A stretch of 64,000 bases of DNA from positions 1 through 64,000 of the forward strand of contig DXDA01000065.1 in the NCBI GenBank assembly GCA_019115745.1. The letters run 5' to 3'. The position numbers and the translations under genes are program-made. The notes beneath the pieces were generated by a model. The model ran no database searches and was not told the DNA's origin. It saw only the letters and a program-made list of their open reading frames with translations. Origin of the DNA: Candidatus Alistipes intestinigallinarum (GTDB taxonomy: Bacteria > Bacteroidota > Bacteroidia > Bacteroidales > Rikenellaceae). Positions 56,468 to 64,000 of this stretch are shown one piece after another; positions within the stretch are counted from its first letter, which is position 1; every line of letters begins with the position of its first letter.

Positions 56468-59092
56468 ATGAAACGACTCTCCACCCTTCTGGCGGCCCTG
56501 GCCTTCGTACTTCCGGGCGTCGCCGCAGCCGGGAATCCGCAGGCCGATTCCCGGGCCGTCGTCACGGTGCAGAATGCCCGCTTCACCATCCTCACGCCGC
56601 AGCTCATCCGCATGGAGTGGAGCGCCGACGGGAAGTTCGAAGACCGTGCGACACTCGCGTTCGTCAACCGCGAGCTGCCCGTTCCGGAGTTCCGCGTGCG
56701 CGACAGCCGCACGAAAGTGACGATCCAGACCTCGGCCCTGACGCTGACCTACCGCAAAACGGGCAAGTTCACGGCCGAGAACCTGCAGGTGACCTTCACG
56801 CTCAACGGCAAGCCGGTGACCTGGACCCCGGGTCTGGAGGATCCGCAGAACCTCCTGGGAACGACCCGCACGCTGGACGGCTGCGACGGCGACAAGCTCC
56901 GCAACGAACCCATGGAGCAGGGCATCCTCTCGCGTTCGGGCTGGGCCGTGGTCGACGACAGCCGGCGCCATGTCTTCATTCCGACCGATTCGCACTGGAA
57001 GGAGTGGGTCGAGCCGCGCCCGGAAGGCGACCGGCAGGACCTCTACCTCTTCGCCTACGGACACGACTACAAACAGGCGCTGGCCGATTTCCAGCAGATT
57101 GCCGGACGGGCACCGCTGCCGCCGAAATACACCTTCGGCTACTGGTGGAGCCGCTACTGGCAGTATTCGGACAACGAATTCCGGGACCTGATCGGGAAGT
57201 TCCGCCAGATGAACATCCCGATCGACGTGCTGATCGTCGACATGGACTGGCACGAGACCTGGGGGATGCGCCGTCACAACACGCCGCTCGACGAGTACGG
57301 ACAAACGATCGGCTGGACGGGCTACACGTGGCAGAAGGAGCTGTTTCCCTCGCCGGCCAACTTCCTGAAATGGACCGAAACCGAGGATCTCAAGGTGGCG
57401 CTGAACCTCCACCCGGCTTCGGGGATCCAGCCCTACGAGGCCCCCTATGAGGCGTTCGCAGAGGCATACGGCTGGAAGGAGAAGGGCAAGAGCGTCCCGT
57501 TCCACATCGACGACCCGAAGTGGGCCGACGCCTATTTCGACACGGTACTGGGCCCGATGGAGCAGGAGGGTGTCGATTTCTGGTGGCTCGACTGGCAGCA
57601 GTGGCGGGAATCGAAATTCACGCCGGGGCTCTCGAACACCTTCTGGCTGAACCACACCTTCTTCCGCCACGCCGAAGAGAGCCAGCCCGACCAGCGGCCA
57701 TTCATCTACCATCGCTGGGGCGGTCTGGGTTCGCACCGCTACCCGCTGGCCTTCTCGGGCGACACCTTCGCCACGTGGCCGACCCTGGCCTTCCTGCCCT
57801 GGTTCACGGCCACGGCCTCGAACGTCAACTACGGCTACTGGGGCCACGACATCGGCGGCCACCAGTTCCACGGCAACCAGCCCTACACCGACCCGGAGCT
57901 CTACACGCGCTGGCTGCAGTACGGGGTCTTCACGCCGATCTTCAAGACCCACTCCACGAAGGACCCGCGCATCGAGCGTTACATCTGGTCGTTCCCGAAC
58001 CACATGTTCTACATGCGCGACGCCATCTGCCTGCGCTATACGCTGGCACCCTATATCTATAACGCCGCACGCCAGAACTTCGACACGGGCATCGGCATCT
58101 GCCGCCCGCTCTACTACGACTACCCGGAGACCGAGGAGGCCTACAGCAACCGGGAAGAGTTCCTCTTCGGCGACGACATCCTCGCCACGGCGATCACGCA
58201 GCCGGTGGATTCGCTTTCGGGGCTGGCCGAGCGGAAGATCTGGTTCCCGGAGGGCAGCCGCTGGTACGACTGCGCCACGGGGGCGATGTACGACGGCGGA
58301 ACAAGCCGCACGCTGCACTACACCGTGGGTGAGAATCCCTGGTACGCACGCGCCGGAGCGATCCTGCCGATGAACCCCGAGGGGGTACAGAACCTCCAGC
58401 AGCCGTGCGACACGCTGGTTCTGACCTTCATCCCGGGCGGCGACGGGGAGCTGCGCTACTACGAGGACGACGGCATCAGCCAGCGCTACACCACGGAGTT
58501 CGCCACCACGCGGATCACCAAACGCCAGGAGGGTGCCGTCATCCGGGCCGAGATCGCAGCCCGCGAAGGCAGCTACGCCGGAGCCCCGGCCGCCCGCAGC
58601 TACGAACTGCGTTTCCCGGCGACCTTCCCGCCGCAGCGCGTGACGATCAACGGGGTGGAGATCCCCTACTCGCGCTTCCCGAAGGCCGGCGAGTGGACCT
58701 ACGACGCCTACACGCTGGCTCCGGTGATCTACACGGCACCGGAGGCGTGCGACCGTCCGCTGACCGTTGAGCTGACGCTCGACGCCGCGGCGCTCCCGAA
58801 ACAGGAGGCCCTCTACGGCAAGAGCGGCATCTTCAAACGCTGCCTGGACCTCACCGTGGAGTTCAAGCTCGAACAGGGACGTTTCGGGGAGACCTACAAG
58901 TTGCTGCCGCAGGAGTACCTGCGCATTTCGCAGTGCCCGAACTTCATCCTCGAACGCCCGGAGCTGACGCTGGAACTGATTTCGCAATTCGACGAGACCC
59001 GCGCGAAGATGTTCGAGACGACCGACAAGATGGAGATTCTCGGTCCTGCCTTCAAGGAGAAGCTGCACCGGCAGCTCGGCGGCGAGGAGTAA
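56468..59092 (+). CDS. Alpha-glucosidase-type glycoside hydrolase, GH31
   Basis: 874 residues; signal peptide about 1-21 (FVLPGVAAAG) without a lipobox cysteine, so periplasmic or secreted. An N-terminal GH31 beta domain (VQNARFTILTPQLIRMEW) precedes the barrel, which includes GYWWSRYWQYSDNEFRDLI and VLIVDMDWHETWG. The nucleophile is Asp375 in FWWLDWQQW and the acid/base Asp432 in FSGDTFATW. HDIGGHQFHGNQP near 460 is also conserved. The WWLDWQQ context is a common Bacteroidota GH31 type. Beyond the usual C-terminal beta domains an extra region of about 90 residues (from LYGKSGIFKRCLD) ends the protein. It stands alone with its own downstream terminator; exact specificity (alpha-glucoside or alpha-xyloside) is uncertain. 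Confidence 0.92.
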   Translation: MKRLSTLLAALAFVLPGVAAAGNPQADSRAVVTVQNARFTILTPQLIRMEWSADGKFEDRATLAFVNRELPVPEFRVRDSRTKVTIQTSALTLTYRKTGKFTAENLQVTFTLNGKPVTWTPGLEDPQNLLGTTRTLDGCDGDKLRNEPMEQGILSRSGWAVVDDSRRHVFIPTDSHWKEWVEPRPEGDRQDLYLFAYGHDYKQALADFQQIAGRAPLPPKYTFGYWWSRYWQYSDNEFRDLIGKFRQMNIPIDVLIVDMDWHETWGMRRHNTPLDEYGQTIGWTGYTWQKELFPSPANFLKWTETEDLKVALNLHPASGIQPYEAPYEAFAEAYGWKEKGKSVPFHIDDPKWADAYFDTVLGPMEQEGVDFWWLDWQQWRESKFTPGLSNTFWLNHTFFRHAEESQPDQRPFIYHRWGGLGSHRYPLAFSGDTFATWPTLAFLPWFTATASNVNYGYWGHDIGGHQFHGNQPYTDPELYTRWLQYGVFTPIFKTHSTKDPRIERYIWSFPNHMFYMRDAICLRYTLAPYIYNAARQNFDTGIGICRPLYYDYPETEEAYSNREEFLFGDDILATAITQPVDSLSGLAERKIWFPEGSRWYDCATGAMYDGGTSRTLHYTVGENPWYARAGAILPMNPEGVQNLQQPCDTLVLTFIPGGDGELRYYEDDGISQRYTTEFATTRITKRQEGAVIRAEIAAREGSYAGAPAARSYELRFPATFPPQRVTINGVEIPYSRFPKAGEWTYDAYTLAPVIYTAPEACDRPLTVELTLDAAALPKQEALYGKSGIFKRCLDLTVEFKLEQGRFGETYKLLPQEYLRISQCPNFILERPELTLELISQFDETRAKMFETTDKMEILGPAFKEKLHRQLGGEE

Positions 59093-59230
59093 TCCGCCGG
59101 GGGGGGGTCTCGCCCGTTCTGAAACCTACCCACCGGGCGCTCCGGCCCGGTCAAGGGCACCCTCATCGGGCACTCCAACCCGTTCCGAGAAACCCCTCAT
59201 CGAGAGCCCGTCAGGGCTGCACCCACCAAC

Positions 59231-59263
59231 AAAATTCCCGTCCAGGTTTGGACGGGAATTTTT
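59231..59263. terminator. Terminator after the GH31 gene
   Basis: 13-bp perfect stem (59231-59243 with 59250-59262), 6-base loop, flanked by four A and five T, between convergent genes. Upstream, a G8 run occurs at 59100-59107 just after the GH31 stop. Confidence 0.92.
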
Positions 59264-59321
59264 ATGTTCCGACCGGGGAATCCGAGATGGCCCAACGGGC
59301 CCGGCAACCAGCGCACAAAGG

Positions 59322-59876
59322 CTACCGCCAACTCCGCCGCAGACGGCTCACGATTCCGGGCGAAGCTCCGGCCGCCTGGGCCTCCACCAGATCCTCCCAA
59401 CACTCGTCGACCCATCCGATGCGGCCGCGGCACACCTTCAGCACCTCCATGGCCCAGACCCGGACGGCCACCTTCGATCCGGGTTCCACGGCCCATTCGG
59501 CCGCCGTTTCGGCGATGCGTTCCAGCACCTCGGGATCGAGGCATACCCGCCGCAGGAGTTCGATCATGATCTTCCTGAAATGGCGCCGGACACTCGGGTC
59601 CGTACAGGCGGGGAAGGCCCGGCGGCAGAAATCCTCCGCAAAGGGCAGGAATGCCGTCCACGACCTCAGAGAGACCCGTTCCAGCACATAGGCGGCCCGG
59701 AAACCGATCTTGCGCCGCTCGGGCTTCGGGAGCGTCCCGAGCCGGTCGTCCGGACCGGCCGCAATCCGATACAGCACCCCGACGGCCTCCGCGGCACACA
59801 CCCGCCGGGCCATTTCGTCGGCAAAATGCTCCTGCCAACGATCCGACAACGCCCCGATCAGCTCCTCCTCGGTCAT
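59322..59876 (-). CDS. Hypothetical helical-repeat protein downstream of tsaB
   Basis: 184 residues, no signal peptide or membrane helix, rich in Arg, Ala and Glu. Predicted helices occur in pairs (RRKIGFRAAYVLERV; VRRHFRKIMIELLRRV; LERIAETAAEWAV; VAVRVWAMEVLKVC), a HEAT/ARM-like pattern suited to protein binding. I do not recognise a named family. It is the last gene of the dnaG-smpB-HAD-tsaB run, 34 bases after tsaB, with a C9/G9 tract just upstream of its ATG. High GC and convergent position leave some doubt, but codon bias and helical periodicity look real. Confidence 0.7.
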   Translation of the reverse strand: MTEEELIGALSDRWQEHFADEMARRVCAAEAVGVLYRIAAGPDDRLGTLPKPERRKIGFRAAYVLERVSLRSWTAFLPFAEDFCRRAFPACTDPSVRRHFRKIMIELLRRVCLDPEVLERIAETAAEWAVEPGSKVAVRVWAMEVLKVCRGRIGWVDECWEDLVEAQAAGASPGIVSRLRRSWR

Positions 59877-59897
59877 TCCGATACGGTCCGGAGTTTT

Positions 59898-59906
59898 CCC
59901 CCCCCC
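59898..59906. repeat. G9 homopolymer (minus strand) upstream of the helical-repeat gene
   Basis: Nine C on the plus strand, lying in the 34-base gap between the tsaB stop (59911) and the ATG at 59876, about 22 bases before that ATG on the minus strand. Confidence 0.85.
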
Positions 59907-59910
59907 TCGT

Positions 59911-60618
59911 TCAGAAGAGTCGCTTCTTCGAGGTCGTGACGACGAAATCCTTCAGGTAGAAGGGCTCGAAATAGGCAATGTCCTCCGTGCGGCCCTCGTC
60001 GAGCGCCTGTTGGGCCAGCCGGGCCAGGCCGCGGGCCGAAGGGGTCACCTCGACGAGTGTTGCACCCGCCAGCAGATCGGCACACTTGCGGGCGCCGTTT
60101 CCGAAGATCACGAACGGACGGCCGTCGTTGCGATACGACGCGAAACTCTCCTCCGTGACCACTTCGGCCGCCACGTCGCTCAGCGCCCTCCCTTCGGTAT
60201 CGAACACCTGGGCGTAGACCTCCATGCGGCGGGCATCGACCATCGGACAGAGCCGGGCTTCGGCCCAGTTGTCGACGGAGATGATCCCGGCCTCGTAATC
60301 CTCGCGGGCCACCTCGACCAGCGCGTCGAGCGACCCGACGGCCAGCAGCGGTTTCTGCAGACCGTAGCAGAGTCCTTTGGCGAACGAAACGCCGATGCGC
60401 AATCCGGTATAGGATCCGGGGCCCTTTCCGACGGCCACGGCATCCAGATCATCGGGGGCGATACCGGTTTCGCGCAGCAGTTCGTCGACGAAAACCCCGA
60501 CCTTGCGGGCGTGGTCGCGCCCCTCGTCGCTCTCACGCAGCGACAGCAACTCGCCATCCTTGGCAATCCCCACGGAGCAGATATCCGTGCCGGTTTCAAT
60601 GCAGAGAATCAATGACAT
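59911..60618 (-). CDS. tsaB: tRNA threonylcarbamoyladenosine biosynthesis protein TsaB
   Basis: 235 residues. ASKHA-fold start ILCIETGTDICSVGIAKDGEL, the conserved GKGPGSYTGLRIGVSFAKGL near residue 67, and VVDARRMEVYAQVFD near 128 identify TsaB/YeaZ. It scaffolds TsaD and TsaE in making t6A37 of ANN-decoding tRNAs. It follows the HAD phosphatase gene by 44 bases. Confidence 0.94.
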   Translation of the reverse strand: MSLILCIETGTDICSVGIAKDGELLSLRESDEGRDHARKVGVFVDELLRETGIAPDDLDAVAVGKGPGSYTGLRIGVSFAKGLCYGLQKPLLAVGSLDALVEVAREDYEAGIISVDNWAEARLCPMVDARRMEVYAQVFDTEGRALSDVAAEVVTEESFASYRNDGRPFVIFGNGARKCADLLAGATLVEVTPSARGLARLAQQALDEGRTEDIAYFEPFYLKDFVVTTSKKRLF

Positions 60619-60662
60619 ATCTTTTCGTTTTTTGTTTTACCATTTCCGCAGCGTCCGGGGTA

Positions 60663-61460
60663 TTACCTCGACACGTCCGCGCCATCGATCACGCCGAAAT
60701 GCTCCAACGCCCGACGGATCCCGTCGTCGTCGACCGTTGCGGTCACCCAGTCGGCGGCCTGCAGCGCCTCGTCGCACGCCCCGCCCATGGCGACACCCAC
60801 TCCGGCGGCCCGCAGCATCGGAGCGTCGTTGCCACCGTCGCCGAAGGCCATCGCCTCTCCGATCTCGAATCCGCCGCGCGCCGCGAACTCCGCCATTCCG
60901 GTGGCCTTGTCCACGCCGCGGACATTCACGTCGGAGAAGATCGGGCACCAGCGGGTCGCCACCAGCGACGGCAGTTGCTCCATGATGCGCGCCCCGAGTT
61001 GCGGATCGACGTAGAAACACATCTGGCAGCAGTCGCCGCGCTCGAACAGCCGCCGCAGATCGACCGCCTCCGGGACGGGATGAGCGATCATACGGGCCAG
61101 CTCCTCGACGATGGGAGTCACACGGTTCACGAAGATTCCGTCGTTCAGCTCCAGCCCGACGGGGAAATTCCACGCATCGGAGAGCGCCAGGGCGTGTTCG
61201 AAAGCCTCCCGCGGAATCGGATGCCGGACGACGACCCGCCCGTCGCGCAGGACGCATTCGGCGCCGTTGAGCGCCACAACCCCCTCGTAAGGGATCGGCT
61301 CCAGCAGTTCAAGATCCGTCACGGCACGCCCCGTAGCGATGAAGAGCCTTACACCGCGATCATGCGCACGCCGCAGGGCCTCCACGGCCGACGCGGGGAC
61401 CCGGTGGGTTCGGAAGCTGATGAGCGTTCCGTCGACGTCGAGAAAAATGGCTCGAATCAT
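60663..61460 (-). CDS. Cof-type HAD-IIB phosphatase
   Basis: 265 residues. HAD motif [13 protein letters not shown] (residues 5-16), motif II FIATGR near 40, motif III lysine in the GVDKATGM region near 200, and motif [15 protein letters not shown] near 220 complete the active site; the cap is the IIB type. Probably dephosphorylates sugar phosphates or a flavin precursor; the substrate is unknown. Its ATG overlaps the smpB stop (ATGA). Confidence 0.92.
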   Translation of the reverse strand: MIRAIFLDVDGTLISFRTHRVPASAVEALRRAHDRGVRLFIATGRAVTDLELLEPIPYEGVVALNGAECVLRDGRVVVRHPIPREAFEHALALSDAWNFPVGLELNDGIFVNRVTPIVEELARMIAHPVPEAVDLRRLFERGDCCQMCFYVDPQLGARIMEQLPSLVATRWCPIFSDVNVRGVDKATGMAEFAARGGFEIGEAMAFGDGGNDAPMLRAAGVGVAMGGACDEALQAADWVTATVDDDGIRRALEHFGVIDGADVSR

Positions 61461-61921
61461 CGCCGGAAGTTTTTCATCGCCTGATCCATCTCGCGGCGGG
61501 CGTCGTTCGCCTTGAGGTACTCGCGCTTGTCGTAGGACTTGCGGCCGCGGGCCAGTCCGATGACGACCTTCACCAGCCCGCGTTCGTTCAAGAAGAGGCG
61601 CAAGCCGACGATCGTCAGTCCGCGGTCCTGCGACGCACGCTGGAGTTTGTCGAGTTCGCGGGCCGTCAGCAGGAGTTTGCGGTCACGGCGCGGGGCGTGG
61701 TTGTTGCACGTTCCCCAGGCATACTCGGCGATATTGACGCCGCGGATCCACAGCTCACCCTTGTCGAAATAGCAGAACGAGTCCACCATCGAGGCCTTGC
61801 CCGCACGGATCGACTTGATCTCGGTTCCGACGAGCACGATGCCCGCAACGTACTCTTCGAGAATCTCATAGTCGAACGTCGCGCGCTTGTTCCGGATATT
61901 TATCTTCTTCTGTTCGTTCAT
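61457..61921 (-). CDS. smpB: SsrA-binding protein SmpB
   Basis: 154 residues from the ATG at 61921; a start 7 codons upstream is less like the family. [50 protein letters not shown], and the C-terminal [16 protein letters not shown] are diagnostic. It delivers tmRNA to stalled ribosomes for trans-translation. No tmRNA gene was found in the window. Confidence 0.97.
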   Translation of the reverse strand: MNEQKKINIRNKRATFDYEILEEYVAGIVLVGTEIKSIRAGKASMVDSFCYFDKGELWIRGVNIAEYAWGTCNNHAPRRDRKLLLTARELDKLQRASQDRGLTIVGLRLFLNERGLVKVVIGLARGRKSYDKREYLKANDARREMDQAMKNFRR

Positions 61922-62110
61922 ATAGGCAAAAACGGCATACAAATTGCGAAATCTATTCGCGGGGGTGGGAATCGGTCAAGGTAACTAATTCTTTTATCTT
62001 CGATATGTTTTACACATCTTTCTGTTTATTTTCTGTTTGCACACGGTACGCGCAGTGATGCGTGTACGACCCGAGACCCGCCCCCTTTTTTCTGACAACG
62101 CCCATCGGTA

Positions 62111-64000
62111 TCACAGGATCAGACGCTGAAGTTTCCGGGCAATGGCCACCTTCACGCGGTTGTAGTTGTTGAGCCGCTGCACCAGGTCGGACTCCTCCTC
62201 TTCGGAGAGTCCTTCGACGGCGAGCCGGGTCTGCAACTCCTTGATAAGCGACTCGATGACCTTCGACTTGTAGAGCGTCACGGCCTTGGGAACCCCGACG
62301 GCCAGCATCTCGGCATCGCTTTCGACGTGCACCTCCTTGCGTTTCCAGAGTTCGCTGGGAACGTAGTTGTCGTCGGCCGTAAGCAGGTCCACGGCCCGGT
62401 TGCACACCTCGGGGTCGATGTGGTTCAGGAAGAGATGGGCCGGGACCTCGACGCCCGTTCCCAACTGCTCCCACTGCTCGCGGTAGACGGCCATGATCTT
62501 GGCATAGACCGGGTTGCGGAAGACAATCTGATCATCGGACAACTCACTGAAGATGACCTCGGCGACGTTGCAGGGCACCATCGTGCTCCCCTCCTTGAAA
62601 TCGAACGTGCAGTGCCCGTACTTGAGCAGGTACTTGACGATCTCGCGCTCCAGGGCCTCGAAACTGCTCCCGGCCTCGACCTTCGGCGTATACTCCGCCT
62701 CGGGGCGCACGCCCGGATCGGCCTCGCGCTGCCGGACGGCGGCCTGCCGGCGCAGGAAATCGTCCGTTTCGCGGTCTCCGGAGGAGGTGAGGCGCTTGCG
62801 GGCCACCTCCCCGATGAGGATCTGCTCGTCGATATCCATGGTCCGCGCACACTCCTTGATGTAGACCGAGCGCTGAATCGAATCGGGGATCTGCGCGATG
62901 GACTGCACCATGTCGCCGATCAGCGCGGCCTTTTTGATCGGATCGCCCTGCGCATCCTTCAACAGCAGCCGGGCCTTGAACTCCAGGAAGTCCTGCTCGT
63001 TGGCACGAATGTACTCCTGGACCTCGGCGGCGGAGTGGCTTCGGGCGAACGAGTCGGGGTCCTCGGGTTCGGGCAGCAGCACCACGCGGACATTCATCCC
63101 CTCCTTGAGAATCATGTCGATACCGCGCAGTGAGGCGTGAATGCCGGCCGAATCGCCGTCGTAGATCACGGTGATGTTCTTGGTGAAGCGTCCCAGCAGC
63201 CGGATCTGCTCCGTGGTGAGCGACGTGCCGGAGGAGGCGACGACATTCTCGATCCCGGCCTGGTGCATGGAGATCACGTCGAGATACCCCTCGACCATGA
63301 TGGCGAAATTGAGCTGCTGGATGGCCTTCTTGGCGAAGTAGAGGCCGTAGAGTTCGCGCTTCTTGCTGTAGATCTCGCTCTCGGGGGAGTTCTGGTATTT
63401 GGCGACCTGCTTGTCGGTGCGCAGGGTGCGGCCTCCGAAGGCGACGATCCGTCCCGAGATGTTGTGCACGGGGAAGATCACGCGGTCGCGGAAGCGGTCG
63501 TAGAGCCCCCCGTTTCGCTCGCTCACCAGCGAGAGTCCCGTCGAGAGGAGGAACTCCTGCTTGTACCCGGCCGCGAGGGCATCCTGCGACATGCGGTCGC
63601 CCTTCGAGGGGCAGAATCCGAGCCCGAATTTTTTGATCGTGGCGTCGGTCAGGCCTCGTTTCTGGCGGAAGTAGGACAACCCGACGTTGATTCCCTCGCT
63701 GTCGCGGTGGAGGAAGTTGGCGAAATAGTCGGCGGCCCAACTGTTGAGGGCGAACATCGACTCGCGGTCGTCGTTGCGGCGGAGCTCCTCTTCGGAGAGG
63801 GCCTCCTCGTGGACCTCGATTCCGTAGCGTTTGGCCACCATCTTGAGGGCCTCGGGATAGCTGACCGACTCCTGCTCCATGACGAAGGTGACGGCATTTC
63901 CGCCCTTTCCGCATCCGAAACACTTGTAGACGCCCTTCGAGGGGGATACGACGAACGAGGGGGTCTTTTCGTTGTGGAACGGACAGCAGGCGACATAGTT
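62111..64000 (-). CDS. dnaG: DNA primase, 5-prime end cut by the window
   Basis: At least 629 residues; the reading frame continues through the window edge at 64000 without a start there. The visible N-terminal part is the CHC2 zinc finger (CCPFHNEKTPSF, then VYKCFGCGKGG). The catalytic RNA-polymerase/TOPRIM core follows, with IVAFGGRTL, FAIMVEGYLDVISMHQAG, VIYDGDSAGIHASLRGIDM and PDSFARSH. The C-terminal helicase-interacting part ends at 62111. It makes RNA primers for replication. The ATG at 63880 is internal (Met in TFVMEQESVSYPEA), not the start. The 189-base gap to smpB holds a small imperfect hairpin near 62046-62067 but no gene. Confidence 0.97.
   Translation of the reverse strand, partial: NYVACCPFHNEKTPSFVVSPSKGVYKCFGCGKGGNAVTFVMEQESVSYPEALKMVAKRYGIEVHEEALSEEELRRNDDRESMFALNSWAADYFANFLHRDSEGINVGLSYFRQKRGLTDATIKKFGLGFCPSKGDRMSQDALAAGYKQEFLLSTGLSLVSERNGGLYDRFRDRVIFPVHNISGRIVAFGGRTLRTDKQVAKYQNSPESEIYSKKRELYGLYFAKKAIQQLNFAIMVEGYLDVISMHQAGIENVVASSGTSLTTEQIRLLGRFTKNITVIYDGDSAGIHASLRGIDMILKEGMNVRVVLLPEPEDPDSFARSHSAAEVQEYIRANEQDFLEFKARLLLKDAQGDPIKKAALIGDMVQSIAQIPDSIQRSVYIKECARTMDIDEQILIGEVARKRLTSSGDRETDDFLRRQAAVRQREADPGVRPEAEYTPKVEAGSSFEALEREIVKYLLKYGHCTFDFKEGSTMVPCNVAEVIFSELSDDQIVFRNPVYAKIMAVYREQWEQLGTGVEVPAHLFLNHIDPEVCNRAVDLLTADDNYVPSELWKRKEVHVESDAEMLAVGVPKAVTLYKSKVIESLIKELQTRLAVEGLSEEEESDLVQRLNNYNRVKVAIARKLQRLIL

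Noticed and set aside
62046-62067. Small imperfect hairpin between dnaG and smpB as a terminator
   Set aside because: An 8-bp stem with a G-U pair and no U-run on either strand; too weak to call.
63880-63880. ATG at 63880 as the dnaG start
   Set aside because: The frame upstream encodes the conserved zinc finger and runs through the window end, so this Met is internal.

Overview
The window looks like a chromosomal segment of a high-GC member of the Bacteroidota, most like a gut Rikenellaceae/Alistipes-type organism. The support is: SusC/SusD pairs, lipoproteins with acidic residues right after the lipobox cysteine (the surface-export signal known in this phylum), many promoters of the phylum-specific form TTG-N19to21-TAnnTTTG, weak Shine-Dalgarno use, and a FecR/ECF-sigma pair in front of a TonB-dependent transporter. 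The genus is an inference. I saw no phage, insertion sequence, CRISPR array, rRNA or tRNA. LAYOUT. (1) 1-16,674: one long co-directional sialic acid operon: neuraminate lyase, a fimbrillin-like surface lipoprotein, AGE-type epimerase, sialidase lipoprotein, SusC/SusD (NanO/NanU type), a second sialidase fused to a mutarotase-type kelch domain, an MFS sialate transporter and a two-domain sialate O-acetylesterase. Together they would cut, deacetylate, import and convert host sialic acid to N-acetylglucosamine. (2) 16,701-25,247: an L-rhamnose regulon. AraC regulator and GH78 alpha-L-rhamnosidase run leftward; rhaB-rhaA-rhaT-rhaD run rightward from the shared control region. (3) 25,273-27,662: two tandem DUF4465 surface lipoproteins behind a cobalamin riboswitch, which is fired by a promoter head-to-head with that of fabD. 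(4) 27,689-35,633: fabD; a ROK-family repressor with a GNAT acetyltransferase; galK; and a glycerophosphodiester group (glpQ, a DeoR-type repressor, glpT). (5) 35,712-48,832: an ECF-sigma/FecR-controlled SusC/SusD locus carrying DUF4843, PKD-like and DUF4595-like lipoproteins and two thioredoxin-fold lipoproteins, with no carbohydrate-active enzyme. Its substrate is unknown. It has a G9 tract in the transporter's leader codons and a hairpin over the anti-sigma start codon, and is the best candidate here for an undescribed system. (6) 48,853-64,000: mostly housekeeping: ABC-F ATPase/rlmB/DUF4153/YgjP-like peptidase, rpe, rmuC, a GH31 alpha-glucosidase, and dnaG (cut by the window end)/smpB/HAD phosphatase/tsaB/unknown helical protein. 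Most convergent or operon-end junctions carry strong GC-rich hairpins that look like intrinsic, often bidirectional, terminators. All functions are read from motifs and context only; no database search was possible.
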